Part shown: positions 24,161 through 33,130 of the stretch, piece by piece
Numbering within the stretch: position 1 is the stretch's first letter
Layout: every line of letters begins with the position of its first letter
Source: Gordonibacter pamelaeae
Lineage (GTDB): Bacteria; Actinomycetota; Coriobacteriia; Coriobacteriales; Eggerthellaceae
Assembly: GCF_042665095.1 (NCBI RefSeq)
Contig: NZ_JBHTBV010000008.1
Reading direction: 5' to 3' (one strand)
DNA length: 64,000 nucleotides
Translations under genes and position numbers: made by a program
Notes under the pieces: model-generated
Database searches by the model: none
What the model was told of the DNA's origin: nothing
The model's input: the letters and a program-made list of their open reading frames with translations, nothing else

Positions 24161-25888
24161 ATGCAAATTCGCGAACAACTTGAACAGCTGATCGACGCGG
24201 CCGTCGCGGCTGCGTGCAAGGACGGATCGCTCGAGCTCGAGCAGGCTCCCGAGGCGGCGCTCGAGCGCCCGCGCGACGAGGCCAACGGCGACTGGGCGTC
24301 CACCGTCGCCATGCGCTCGGCCAAGCTCGCCAAGAAGAACCCGCGCGAGATCGCCCAGATCATCGTCGACCACCTGCCCGAGAACGACCTCGTGCAGAGC
24401 GTGGACATCGCCGGCCCCGGCTTCATCAACATCCGCCTGGCACCGTCGGCCCTGCAGGGCGTGGCCGCCCAGGCGCGCGCCGAGAAGGGCGACTTCGGCC
24501 GCGGCACCATCCCCGAGGGCGAGCGCAAGATCAACCTCGAGTACATCTCCGCTAACCCGACCGGCCCGTTGCACGTGGGCCACGGCCGCTGGGCTGCGCT
24601 CGGCGATGCCACGGCGCGCGTCATGCGCCACGCCGGCTACGACGTGTTCGAGGAGTTCTACATCAACGACGCGGGCACGCAGATGGACAACTTCGGCGAG
24701 TCGGTGGCGGTGCGCTACCAGCAGCTGCTCGGCCGCGACGTGGAGATGCCGGAGGCGTGCTACGCCGGCTCCTACGTGAAGGACATCGCGCAGGCCATCA
24801 TCGACGAGGACGGCGACAAATGGCTCGACGCCGACCCGAAGGAGCGCATGGAGAACTTCCGCGAGCGCGCCTACGCCTACGAGCTGGCCGAGCAGCATCG
24901 CGTGACCGAGCGCTTCGGCACCACGTTCGAGTGCTGGTTCAGCGAGCGCAGCCTGTACGTGCCCGACGAGACCGGCAAGAGCGCGGTCGACCGCAGCCTC
25001 GAGGCCATGGACGCCAAGGGCTACATCTACGTCAAGGATGGCGCCACCTGGTTCAAGTCGAGCGCGTTCGACGACGAGAAGGACCGCGTGCTCATCAAGG
25101 CCAACGGCGAGATGACGTACTTCATGAGCGATGTGGCGTACCACTACAACAAGATGGAACGCGGCTTCGACCACCTCATCAACATCTGGGGTGCCGACCA
25201 CCACGGCTACATCGCCCGCTGCGAGGCCATGCTGGCCGCGTGGGGCTGGCCCGGCGCGCTGGAGATCATGCTCGGCCAGCTGGTGAACCTGTTCCGCGAC
25301 GGCGAGGCCGTGCGCATGTCCAAGCGCACCGGCGAGATGATCACGTTCGAGGAGCTCATCGACGAGGTGGGCGTGGACGCGACCCGCTACCTCATGCTGG
25401 CGAAGTCCTCCGACCAGCCCATCGACTTCGACATCGAGGTGGCGAAGAAGAAGGACGCATCGAACCCGGTGTACTACGTGCAGTACGCGCACGCCCGCAT
25501 CTGCTCCATCCTGCGCAAGGCGGCCGACCCCGCCGACGCCGCGGCCGCCGAGGCCGGCGAGATGAGCATGGACGAGCTGGCCGCGAAGGTGATCCCGGCC
25601 GACGTGGACCTGTCGCCGCTCACGCACGAGTCCGAGCTCGCGCTCATGCGCAAGATGGACGACTTCGGACCGCTCGTGGCCCAGGCCGCCCGCGACCGCG
25701 CCGCGTTCCGCCTGACGCACTACGCGCAGGACCTCGCGTCGCTGTTCCACTCGTTCTACACGAACTGCCACGTCATCGGCGAGGAGGAGGCCGTTACGAA
25801 CGCGCGCCTCGCGCTCGTGGACGCCACCCGCATCGTGCTGGCGAAGACGCTCGACCTCCTGGGCGTCACCGCTCCGGCGAAGATGTAG
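24161..25888 (+). CDS. argS: Arginyl-tRNA synthetase
   Basis: This class I synthetase charges tRNA-Arg with arginine. The 575-residue protein has the N-terminal Add-1 domain, the HIGH-type motif HVGHG at 138-142, MSKRTGEMITFEEL (KMSKS equivalent) at 386 onward, and the anticodon-binding DALR domain at the C-terminus ending KTLDLLGVTAP. I chose ATG 24161 because AGGAAAG lies 9 bp before it; ATGs at 24122 and 24152 are in frame but badly spaced. The gene lies close to the arginine deiminase cluster, so arginine use and charging are physically adjacent. Co-regulation is not shown. Confidence 0.97.
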   Translation: MQIREQLEQLIDAAVAAACKDGSLELEQAPEAALERPRDEANGDWASTVAMRSAKLAKKNPREIAQIIVDHLPENDLVQSVDIAGPGFINIRLAPSALQGVAAQARAEKGDFGRGTIPEGERKINLEYISANPTGPLHVGHGRWAALGDATARVMRHAGYDVFEEFYINDAGTQMDNFGESVAVRYQQLLGRDVEMPEACYAGSYVKDIAQAIIDEDGDKWLDADPKERMENFRERAYAYELAEQHRVTERFGTTFECWFSERSLYVPDETGKSAVDRSLEAMDAKGYIYVKDGATWFKSSAFDDEKDRVLIKANGEMTYFMSDVAYHYNKMERGFDHLINIWGADHHGYIARCEAMLAAWGWPGALEIMLGQLVNLFRDGEAVRMSKRTGEMITFEELIDEVGVDATRYLMLAKSSDQPIDFDIEVAKKKDASNPVYYVQYAHARICSILRKAADPADAAAAEAGEMSMDELAAKVIPADVDLSPLTHESELALMRKMDDFGPLVAQAARDRAAFRLTHYAQDLASLFHSFYTNCHVIGEEEAVTNARLALVDATRIVLAKTLDLLGVTAPAKM

Positions 25889-25908
25889 ACACGACTACCG
25901 GCGATTCG

Positions 25909-25938
25909 AAGGGCTGCCCCGCGGGGCGGCCCTTTTTT
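25909..25938 (+). terminator. Terminator of argS
   Basis: AAGGGCTGCCCC and GGGGCGGCCCTT form a 12-bp stem with one G-T pair, followed by six T in total. Confidence 0.9.
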
Positions 25939-25963
25939 GGTGCGCGGGAGGGGCTTTCTTCAT

Positions 25964-26080
25964 ATCAGCCGGCCGAGCGCGTGCTTGCAGGGGAGGCCGC
26001 CCCGGCGCACACGGTCGACCTCGGGGACTTCCGCATGCGCCGGAGGGCTCTTCCGGCGCATGCGTCCTCGGCCGGCTGAT
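25964..26080. repeat. Complex palindromic repeat, copy 1 (117 bp)
   Basis: Outer arms ATCAGCCGGCCGAG (25964-25977) and CTCGGCCGGCTGAT (26067-26080) are perfect inverse complements. An inner perfect hairpin lies at 26033-26063 (GCATGCGCCGGA/TCCGGCGCATGC). It also contains CCGGCGCA, then CGACCTCGGGGACTT, then TGCGCCGG, a layout shared with 35291-35406. It sits between convergent argS and the antiporter gene. The pair suggests a dispersed REP/BIME-like family. Confidence 0.75.
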
Positions 26081-26134
26081 GAAGGAGGAGGCCAGTTTTC
26101 CCTTCACCAGCCGGCGTTGCCTCTTCGCCGTCCG

Positions 26135-28180
26135 TCACACGTTGTCCTCGAGGTCCACCTGCATCAGGTACACGTTCTCGCGGAGGCGCTTCGCGGAGGC
26201 GCGGCAGAGGTCGCCCTCCTCGTAGCGGGTCTGGATCTGCTCCAGCTCCAAGCGCAGCCCCAAACGCTCCACGTCCATCGCCAGCGCGCCGGTGCGGGCG
26301 AGCGCGGTGATGGAGGGGTTCGCGTTGCGCAGCACCGAGATGGTGCGCTGGTACTCCATGACCAGCGCGCTCACGTCCTCGGCAGGCTCGTTGCACTCCG
26401 GCGAGGTCAGCATGGCCTGCAGCTTCCCGACGACGTGCTCGGAGCCCTTGATCTGCAGCTCGCGGATGGCCTGCGTGCGCTCGGTGGGGCTCACGCCGGG
26501 CAGGCCGTTGAGCAGCCGGTGCCATCCGGTGCGGGCCAGCGCGCGCAGCCGCAGGTAGGCGTTCTGCAGCGACCAACGACCCGCATGGTGCTTCAGCAGG
26601 TTCTCTATGTGCGCGAGGCGGCTTAGGTACTGGTAGCCCACGAGGGGGTAGACCTCCTCGGCCTCGATGAGCTTCAGCACGTAGTCCTGCTCCCAATCGA
26701 GCGCGCGCAGCCGCAGGGCGGTGTTCGGCTCGTCCAGAATGTCGTTGCTGTTCTTGATGCGCGCGATGCGCTGGTTGTACGAGTGGATGACCGTCTGCGT
26801 GGCCGCGCGGTTCTCGGGCGTCTGGCGCGCGGCCAGCTCCTCTATCACGGCGCGCAGTATCTCCAGGCTCACCTGGGTCTCGTCGCAGCGCAGATCCTCG
26901 TCGGTCGGGGGCTTCCTCGGCGCCAGCAGCGGCACCACGAACGTGGCCAACAGCAGCGTGACCACGATGACGCCGCAGGCCAGGAATATGATGAGCTCGC
27001 GCTGGGGGAAGGCCACCACGCCGCGCAGCGGGTCGAGGTACGTCACCGGTATGGTCAGCACCACGGCCAGCGTGATGGTGCCCTTCGGCCCGCCCAGCGC
27101 CATGACCAGCGACGAGCGCACGTCGGCGCGCCATCCCGGCCGCTGCCCCTTCGGCGAGCGGTGCGAATGGTAGCGCTCCATGGCGAGCAGCCACACGAAG
27201 CGCACCGCCACGTAGATGAGCGTGAGCAGCAGGATGTAGCCGATGAGCACGCCGTTGTCGATGCTCACGTCGTCCCAGGTGCCCTGCATGGCCTTCGGGA
27301 GCTGCGTGCCCAGGAACACGAACACGATGCCGTTGAGCGCGAACGACAGCACGCGCCACACGCTGGACGACACGATGTTCATGCGCGAGATGGACGGCCC
27401 GATGGTGCGCGGCGATATGACGTTCACCAGGCCCGCCGCCACCACGGCGATGATGCCGCTCGTGCCCAGCTGGTTGGCCACGAGGTACACGATGAACGGC
27501 GTGAAAACCTCGAACAGCACGTGGAACGTGGTGTTCTCGAGCCCCCACGAGCGCACGCGCCGGACGAGGAAGTTGCCCAGGTACCCGAGCGCCAGGCCGA
27601 TGGCGATGCCGCCGAAGAAGCTCACGACGAAGTCGAGCGAGGCGTTCAGCAGCGAGAACGTGCCCGTGGTGGCGGCGGCGAGCGCGAACTGGAACGCCAC
27701 GATGCCCGAGGCGTCGTTGATGAGCGACTCGCCCTCCAGGATGCTCTTGTCGCGCGGCGCGATGTCCGTCTCCTTCGACAGCGATGCCACGGCCACGGCG
27801 TCGGTGGGCCCGAGCGCGGCGCCCAGCGCGAAGGCGGCGAACAGGCCGATGGAGGGCTCGAGCCATTCGACGGCGAACCCGATGATGAGGGCGGTGACCA
27901 CCACCAGGCCGATGGCCAGCGACAGCACGGGCCGGCGGTTCTTCCACAGCGCGCCCTTGTCCACGTTCTTGGCCTCGTCGAACAGAAGCGGCGCGATGAA
28001 CAGCACGAGGAACAGGTCGGGGTCGAGCGTGATGTTGATCTGCGAGGGAGCGAACAGGGCGATGAGCAGGCCCAATCCGATCTGGATGAGGGGGGAGGAA
28101 ACCTTGGGGACAAGCTGGTCGATCACCGAGGAGAGCAGGACGGCCGCGAGCATGAGCAGTGCGAGCACGAGTGCCTCCAC
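26135..28180 (-). CDS. CPA1 family Na+/H+ antiporter
   Basis: The 681-residue protein has an N-terminal ~420-residue membrane domain with about 12 helices and CPA1 signatures: FIAPLLFDEA, ALGPTDAVAVASL (transport aspartate region) and GESLINDASGIVAF. It exchanges Na+ or K+ for H+ at the cytoplasmic membrane. The C-terminal ~260 residues are cytoplasmic and helical, typical of the longer NhaP/NHE-like members, and probably regulatory. A GTG start follows AAGGAGGGCG. It is not obviously in an operon; DUF1836 lies upstream on the same strand after 117 bp. Confidence 0.92.
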   Translation of the reverse strand: MEALVLALLMLAAVLLSSVIDQLVPKVSSPLIQIGLGLLIALFAPSQINITLDPDLFLVLFIAPLLFDEAKNVDKGALWKNRRPVLSLAIGLVVVTALIIGFAVEWLEPSIGLFAAFALGAALGPTDAVAVASLSKETDIAPRDKSILEGESLINDASGIVAFQFALAAATTGTFSLLNASLDFVVSFFGGIAIGLALGYLGNFLVRRVRSWGLENTTFHVLFEVFTPFIVYLVANQLGTSGIIAVVAAGLVNVISPRTIGPSISRMNIVSSSVWRVLSFALNGIVFVFLGTQLPKAMQGTWDDVSIDNGVLIGYILLLTLIYVAVRFVWLLAMERYHSHRSPKGQRPGWRADVRSSLVMALGGPKGTITLAVVLTIPVTYLDPLRGVVAFPQRELIIFLACGVIVVTLLLATFVVPLLAPRKPPTDEDLRCDETQVSLEILRAVIEELAARQTPENRAATQTVIHSYNQRIARIKNSNDILDEPNTALRLRALDWEQDYVLKLIEAEEVYPLVGYQYLSRLAHIENLLKHHAGRWSLQNAYLRLRALARTGWHRLLNGLPGVSPTERTQAIRELQIKGSEHVVGKLQAMLTSPECNEPAEDVSALVMEYQRTISVLRNANPSITALARTGALAMDVERLGLRLELEQIQTRYEEGDLCRASAKRLRENVYLMQVDLEDNV

Positions 28181-28297
28181 CGATCGCCCTCCTTACGTTG
28201 CGTTGCTTTCCGGGATGCCGGGCCGAGGGGCCGGCCCCTTCATTGTAACCGACCGCCGAGCGGGGGCGCCCGTCAAAGGCGAGGGTTTTTCATGTGG

Positions 28298-28873
28298 TTA
28301 CGCGGGCCCCGCAACGCCTTGGGAGCCGATCCCCGCCGCGGACTCCTCCTGTATGAGCGCGACGCTGGCCTTGATGTGCAGCGTGTAGGCCACGGCCGCC
28401 GTGGAGGCCAGCACCAGGTCGCGCTCGAAGTCGCCGGGGGCGTCGCCGCTCGCGAGGCCCTGGGGGCTGGCGGGGCGAGCTCCGAACAGCGCGCGGACGG
28501 CCGCCTCGAACGCATCGCAGTAGTAGTCGTAGGCCACGCCCGTGTCGAACGTTGCTATCTGGCGGCGTATGAGCAGGTTGATCTCCGAGAGCGAGAACTT
28601 CTGCTTCAGGGTGCAGATGACCACGAGGTAGGCCACGTGGGCGCGCGTGTACTTCTTGCCGGTGGCGGCCGCCAGCACGCCCTGCTTCACGTAGTTGTTC
28701 ACCATCGAGCGCGTGATGATCTTCTCGTCGGGCTGGTAGAGGGGCGCAAGCGTATCCTCGAGGAAGCCCACGAGCTGGTCCATGTACAGGTCGATGCGGG
28801 GGATCTCCCCGTAGCGGGGCAAGTGCAGCTCGAGAAGCCGCTGGGCGTAGGGCGTTGCGCTGACGTCTTTCAT
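28298..28873 (-). CDS. DUF1836 domain protein, putative regulator
   Basis: The 191-residue protein matches the DUF1836 family. Segments such as ITRSMVNNYVKQGVL and KKYTRAHVAYLVVICTLKQ resemble a MerR-like winged helix, so a DNA-binding role is plausible but unproven. I chose ATG 28873, preceded by GGAAGG; the frame extends upstream without support. It is divergent from a degV gene, and the two promoters share a short control region. This pairing is frequent in Firmicutes and Actinobacteria. The C-terminal ~50 residues, rich in Ala and Gly, look flexible. Confidence 0.8.
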   Translation of the reverse strand: MKDVSATPYAQRLLELHLPRYGEIPRIDLYMDQLVGFLEDTLAPLYQPDEKIITRSMVNNYVKQGVLAAATGKKYTRAHVAYLVVICTLKQKFSLSEINLLIRRQIATFDTGVAYDYYCDAFEAAVRALFGARPASPQGLASGDAPGDFERDLVLASTAAVAYTLHIKASVALIQEESAAGIGSQGVAGPA

Positions 28874-28919
28874 GGGCCGTGCCTTCCGGTTCGTGCGCTT
28901 TTGCGTGCCGTATCGGGGG

Positions 28920-28948
28920 AGCATAGCAAGAAAGGGTTTCTGCGTCAA
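28920..28948 (-). promoter_or_regulatory. Promoter of the DUF1836 gene
   Basis: On the minus strand TTGACG (28943-28948) and TATGCT (28920-28925) are separated by 17 bp. The -35 box lies 13 bp from the -35 box of the divergent degV promoter. Confidence 0.7.
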
Positions 28949-28961
28949 TTATTACAACTTG

Positions 28962-28990
28962 TTGACATGGTGACGTTAAGCACGTAATCT
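28962..28990 (+). promoter_or_regulatory. Promoter of degV
   Basis: Consensus TTGACA (28962-28967), a 17-bp spacer and TAATCT (28985-28990) make this one of the best promoters in the window. Confidence 0.8.
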
Positions 28991-29037
28991 AGTTTTTAAT
29001 ACAAGATAGAGAAGCACCCGATCGAAAGCAGGCCCCC

Positions 29038-29892
29038 ATGGAATCCTCACGCATCGCGCTCGTCGTCGACTCGTGCACGGACGTTCCCCCCGAGGATATC
29101 GAGCGCTTCGGCATGTACGTGGTGCCGCTGCAGGTGAACTACCGGGACGAGACGTTCCTGGACAAGGTCACCATCACGCCCCAGCAGGTGTACGACCGCT
29201 TTGCCGAGGAAGTGCCCACCACGTCCACGCCCACGCCGGCCGTGGCGCGCGAGGTGCTGGAGCGCGTGGTGGCCGACGGTTACGAGCAGGCCGTCGTCGT
29301 CACCATTTCGAGCGGGCTCTCGGCCACCTACGACCTCATGCGCTCGGTGGCGTCGGGGGTGGCCGGGCTGGAGTGCGCCATCGTGGACACGCGCAGCATC
29401 GGCATGGGCGCCGGGCTCGTGGCGCTGGCGGTGGCGCGCATGCTGGCGGACGGGGCGTCGCTTGCCGACGTGCGGCGCGAGAGCGAGCGCATCGTGCGCG
29501 ACACGAAGGTGTTCTTCTGCGTCGATACGTTGGAGTACCTGCACAAGGGCGGGCGCATCGGCAACGTGACGTACGCCGTGGGCAGCATGCTGGACATGCG
29601 GCCGGTCATCACCTGCAACGAGCAGGGCGTGTACGTGACCGTGTCGAAGGCGAAGGGCCGCCGCCAGTCGCTCAAGAAGGCCATGGCGTGCGCCGAGAAG
29701 TTCGCGTCCCGGTTCCCGCGCTGCACGATGGCCGTGGTGAACGGCGATGCCGCAAAGGAGGCCGCCGCCGTGCGCGCCGAGCTGGGAGAGCGCGTCGGGC
29801 ATGCGGACGCCTGGTACGAGGGCCAGATCAGCCCCGTGCTCGTGGTGCATACCGGACCCGGCCTCATCGGCATCGGCGTCTGCGGGGCGTAG
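29038..29892 (+). CDS. degV: DegV family fatty-acid-binding protein
   Basis: The 284-residue DegV/FakB-like protein begins RIALVVDSCTDVPPED, has TSTPTPA near residue 62, TISSGLSATYD near residue 95 and VFFCVDTLEYLHKGGRIG near residue 160, all family signatures. FakB proteins present an acyl chain to the FakA kinase so that exogenous fatty acids enter phospholipids. No fakA gene lies in the window. It has a strong promoter and is divergent from DUF1836. Confidence 0.92.
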   Translation: MESSRIALVVDSCTDVPPEDIERFGMYVVPLQVNYRDETFLDKVTITPQQVYDRFAEEVPTTSTPTPAVAREVLERVVADGYEQAVVVTISSGLSATYDLMRSVASGVAGLECAIVDTRSIGMGAGLVALAVARMLADGASLADVRRESERIVRDTKVFFCVDTLEYLHKGGRIGNVTYAVGSMLDMRPVITCNEQGVYVTVSKAKGRRQSLKKAMACAEKFASRFPRCTMAVVNGDAAKEAAAVRAELGERVGHADAWYEGQISPVLVVHTGPGLIGIGVCGA

Positions 29893-29906
29893 CCCCTCGG
29901 CTCCCG

Positions 29907-31370
29907 TCACGCCAACGGCAGCAGGACCTCCACGGCGAAGCCGCGTCCGGGCTCGCCCTTGAGGACGAGCGAGCCGCCGTGGGCGCGGGCGATGCGGTCC
30001 ACCAGCACGAGCCCCAGGCCGTGCTCCTCGCCGTAGGAGCCCGCGGCGCTGCGGGACGTGCGGGCGCGGGCCAGGCGCGCCTCGAGCGCGGCAAGCTCCT
30101 CGGGCGAGGCGCCCGCGCCGTCGTCGGCCACGCGGATCGCGGCGAAGCCCCCCGTTGCGCCCCTGCCGGCTTCCGGAGCCTGCGCGCTTGCGCGCACCGC
30201 GAGCCGGACGGCCACGTTGCAGCCGCCCTCGTTATGCAGGCGCGCGTTGGCGATGGCGTTCTCCACGGCGCGCGTGATCAGGCGCTCGTCGCCCAGCACC
30301 ACGGTCTCGGCGGCGTCCTCGTCCACGTCGAGGCCGATGGGGTGCAGCTCGTCGAGCCCTGCGTTCATATGCCCCGCCACCACCGTGCGCAGAAGGCGCG
30401 GCAGGCCGATGCGCTCGAGCTTGAGCGGCTGCATGTCGTAGTCCAGCTGGGAGGCGGTGTTGAGGTCGGTGACCAGGTCCTTGATCTTGAGCCCCTGCGC
30501 GCGGATGAGGGCCGCCTGGGCGCGCGCGTCCTCCGGCACCCGCCCGTCGGCCGCCAGCGCGTCCGCGTACCCCAGGATCATCGACAGCGGCGTGCGGATG
30601 TCGTGCGACACGCCCCGTATCCAGTTCGCGCGCGCGGCGTCCTTCTGCTCGATGATGCCCGATGCCTCGGTGATCTGGTCGCCGATCTCGCGCAGGTCGC
30701 CCTTCAGGCGGAGCTCGGCGGCGCGGCCCTCGGACAGCGCGTCGAGCGCGTCGGCGATGGGGCCGACCGCCCTCTGCGTGCGCCGCCGCGACACCGCGTA
30801 CACCGTGAAGAGTATTCCCAGGTCCACGGCGAACACGAGCAGCAGGTAGAACGGAACCATGCGCACGGTGGATGCGGGGAACGTGAGGCCCATGTGCCAG
30901 TACGTGCCCTTCGGGAAGCCCACCGCGAGCAATCCGTCGTCGCGGTTCCAGAAGAACGCCGGGTAGTCGGCGATGTTGGCGTAGTGCGCGGCCATGGCCA
31001 GCTCGTTGGGCGTGAACGACGCCGGCACGTCGTCGGGCGCGCCGTGCGACCAGGCCACCGCCCCCTCGCCGTCCACGAGGACGGCCCAAGCGCCGTGGGC
31101 ATCGAGCTCCGCGGCCCCCGCCTCGCCGAGCGTCCAGCCTTCCTCGCCGAGCGCGAGCGCGCCGTCCACGGCGCGTATTACCAGGGCGGGCGTGCCGTCG
31201 TCGAAGTTCTCGTTCGACTCGTGGAAGGCGATGACCGTGTACAGGAAGAAGTCCGCCACCACGATGAGGAAGGCGAGCGCGGTGAACAGCAAAAGCTGCT
31301 TCGTGAAGAACCGCGCGAGGCTGGGCATGCGCTTCCCGCGCCTCCGACGCGCCGTGCCGGCCATGTTCAT
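29907..31370 (-). CDS. Sensor histidine kinase with ~120-residue external sensor
   Basis: The 487-residue kinase has TM1 at about 24-48, an extracytoplasmic segment at 49-170, TM2 at 171-193, a HAMP-like linker, the HisKA box VSHDIRTPLSM with His 256, and a HATPase domain ending in EEHGLGLVLVDRIA. It would autophosphorylate and pass the phosphate to the regulator encoded just upstream. Start ATG 31370 overlaps the regulator stop as ATGA, so translation is coupled. It is divergent from a Bce/Vra-type ABC transporter. Classical BceS kinases have almost no external domain, so sensing here may be direct. Confidence 0.92.
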   Translation of the reverse strand: MNMAGTARRRRGKRMPSLARFFTKQLLLFTALAFLIVVADFFLYTVIAFHESNENFDDGTPALVIRAVDGALALGEEGWTLGEAGAAELDAHGAWAVLVDGEGAVAWSHGAPDDVPASFTPNELAMAAHYANIADYPAFFWNRDDGLLAVGFPKGTYWHMGLTFPASTVRMVPFYLLLVFAVDLGILFTVYAVSRRRTQRAVGPIADALDALSEGRAAELRLKGDLREIGDQITEASGIIEQKDAARANWIRGVSHDIRTPLSMILGYADALAADGRVPEDARAQAALIRAQGLKIKDLVTDLNTASQLDYDMQPLKLERIGLPRLLRTVVAGHMNAGLDELHPIGLDVDEDAAETVVLGDERLITRAVENAIANARLHNEGGCNVAVRLAVRASAQAPEAGRGATGGFAAIRVADDGAGASPEELAALEARLARARTSRSAAGSYGEEHGLGLVLVDRIARAHGGSLVLKGEPGRGFAVEVLLPLA

Positions 31371-32116
31371 CCCCGCTTCACGAGCTTGTAGCCGAGCCCC
31401 CGCGCCGTGACGAGCGAGGCGGGCTTCGACGGGTTGGCCTCGATCTTCTCGCGCAGGCGGCGGATGTGCGCCATGAGCGAGTTCTCGTAGCCGAACGACG
31501 TGCCCCAGCACGCCTCGCACAAGGCGTCGATGGTGACGATGCGCCCGGCGTTGCGCGCGAGCACGCTCAATATCTCGTGCTCCTTGGCGGTGAGCAGCAC
31601 CGTCTCTCCATCGGCGCGCTCCACCTCGGCCGTGGCGAAGTTCACGCGGCAGGCGTCCAGCTCGAGCGTCGGGCTCTCCTCGGCGTAGCAGCGCCGCAGC
31701 ACCGCGGCGATGCGCAGCACGAGCTCCTGGGGGAGGAACGGCTTGGCGAGGTAGTCGTCGGCGCCCAGGGCCAGGCCGCTCACGCGGTCGAAGGGCTCGT
31801 CCTTCGCCGTGAGGAACACCGCGGGCACGCGGGCGCACGCAGGCCGCTCGCGCACGCGGGCGAGCAGGTCGAAGCCGTCCATGCCGGGCATCATCACGTC
31901 GAGCACGAGCAGCTGGTAGGCGCGCTCGGGCGAGGCCGCGCGGCTGTCGATGGCAGCGAGCGCCTCGGCCCCTGCATGCACGACGTCCACGCAGGCGAAC
32001 CCCGCGCCGTGCAGGATGGCCGCCACCATGTCGGCCAGCTCGCGCTCGTCGTCCACCACCAGGATGCGCTTGCCGCGCAGATGCTCGTCCACCATGCCGA
32101 ATCCGCCCGATGCCAT
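31367..32116 (-). CDS. OmpR family response regulator
   Basis: The 249-residue protein has a receiver domain with the acidic pair in VVDDE (22-23), phospho-acceptor Asp 73 in LLVLDVMMPGMDG and Lys in AKPF. A C-terminal winged-helix DNA-binding domain (LLTAKEHEILSVLARN, then RRLREKIEANP and RGLGYKL) follows. An internal Met 8 is a possible shorter start. It overlaps the kinase by 4 bp. It probably controls the divergent ABC transporter genes through the 177-bp space between them. Confidence 0.94.
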   Translation of the reverse strand: MASGGFGMVDEHLRGKRILVVDDERELADMVAAILHGAGFACVDVVHAGAEALAAIDSRAASPERAYQLLVLDVMMPGMDGFDLLARVRERPACARVPAVFLTAKDEPFDRVSGLALGADDYLAKPFLPQELVLRIAAVLRRCYAEESPTLELDACRVNFATAEVERADGETVLLTAKEHEILSVLARNAGRIVTIDALCEACWGTSFGYENSLMAHIRRLREKIEANPSKPASLVTARGLGYKLVKRG

Positions 32117-32293
32117 CTGGCCTCCCTTCTCTCACGTTCGCATTATGGCACATCCGCCCCGCGCCCGGGCGGCCGCGCGCGGGGCGTAAGGCAGGCGCAA
32201 GGTTGCGTAAGGGAAACGCAAGGAAGGGGAAGGGGAAGCGTAAGGCCGCCCGCGTAAGCTTGTCTGCGGAACCGATCGAGAGAAGGAGACGAC

Positions 32294-33130
32294 ATGGCGG
32301 CACAACATGCAGGGCAGCCGATGCAAACCGTGGTCGAGGTGCGCAACGTGGGCAAGCGCTACGGTATCGAGGGGCGCAAGCGCGATGGGAGCGTGACGCA
32401 GGCGCTCGACCACGTGAGCTTCGCGGTGGCGGCAGGCGAGTTCACCGGCATCATGGGGCCGAGCGGGTCGGGCAAGTCCACGCTGCTCAACTGCCTGGCC
32501 ACCATCGATGCGCCCACAAGCGGCAGCATCCATATCGGCGGGCGCGACGTGGGGTCGCTCGCAGGCAAGGAGCTGGCGCGGTTCAGGCGCGAGGAGCTGG
32601 GCTTCATCTTCCAGGACTCAAACCTGCTCGACACGCTCACGGCGTACGAGAACATCGCGCTCGCGCTCACCATCCGGAAAACCCCTGCGCGCGAGATCGA
32701 TGCGCGCGTGCAGGAGGCGGCGAGCACGCTCGGCATCTCCGACGTGCTGCAGAAGCATCCCTACCAGATGTCCGGCGGCCAGAAGCAGCGCGTTGCCGCT
32801 GCGCGCGCCACGGTGGGCCGCCCGCGCCTCGTGCTGGCCGACGAGCCCACCGGCGCGCTCGACTCGAAGTCGGCCAAGCAGCTTCTCGAATCGCTCGCGT
32901 ACTTGAACAGCCGCGGGTCCACCATCCTCATGGTCACGCACGACTCGTTCTCGGCCAGCTACTGCAACCGCATCATCTTCATCAAGGACGGCGGCCTGTA
33001 CGGCGAGCTGCGCCGATCGGGCGCCGACCGCGGGGTGTTCTACCGCAAGATCGTGGAGATGGTGTCCCATATGGGCGGCGCGGGCGAGGACGCGCCTGCC
33101 GAGGGCGAGGTGGCGCGCCATGCTTGCTAG
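32294..33130 (+). CDS. ABC transporter ATP-binding protein, Bce/MacB type
   Basis: The 278-residue ATPase has Walker A GPSGSGKST, the Q-loop FIFQDSNLLDTLTAYENI, signature MSGGQKQRVAAAR and Walker B LVLADEPTGALDS. These are features of the MacB/LolD/BceA group that powers FtsX-type permeases. AGAAGGAGACGAC precedes the ATG. The 3' end overlaps the permease by 11 bp. With the divergent two-component system it forms a likely detoxification module against cell-envelope peptides such as bacitracin. The substrate is inferred. Confidence 0.94.
   Translation: MAAQHAGQPMQTVVEVRNVGKRYGIEGRKRDGSVTQALDHVSFAVAAGEFTGIMGPSGSGKSTLLNCLATIDAPTSGSIHIGGRDVGSLAGKELARFRREELGFIFQDSNLLDTLTAYENIALALTIRKTPAREIDARVQEAASTLGISDVLQKHPYQMSGGQKQRVAAARATVGRPRLVLADEPTGALDSKSAKQLLESLAYLNSRGSTILMVTHDSFSASYCNRIIFIKDGGLYGELRRSGADRGVFYRKIVEMVSHMGGAGEDAPAEGEVARHAC

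Noticed and set aside
29907..32303. 798-codon reading of the histidine kinase frame
   Set aside because: Only the part from 31370 has kinase features; the upstream part is antisense or out-of-frame over the response regulator.
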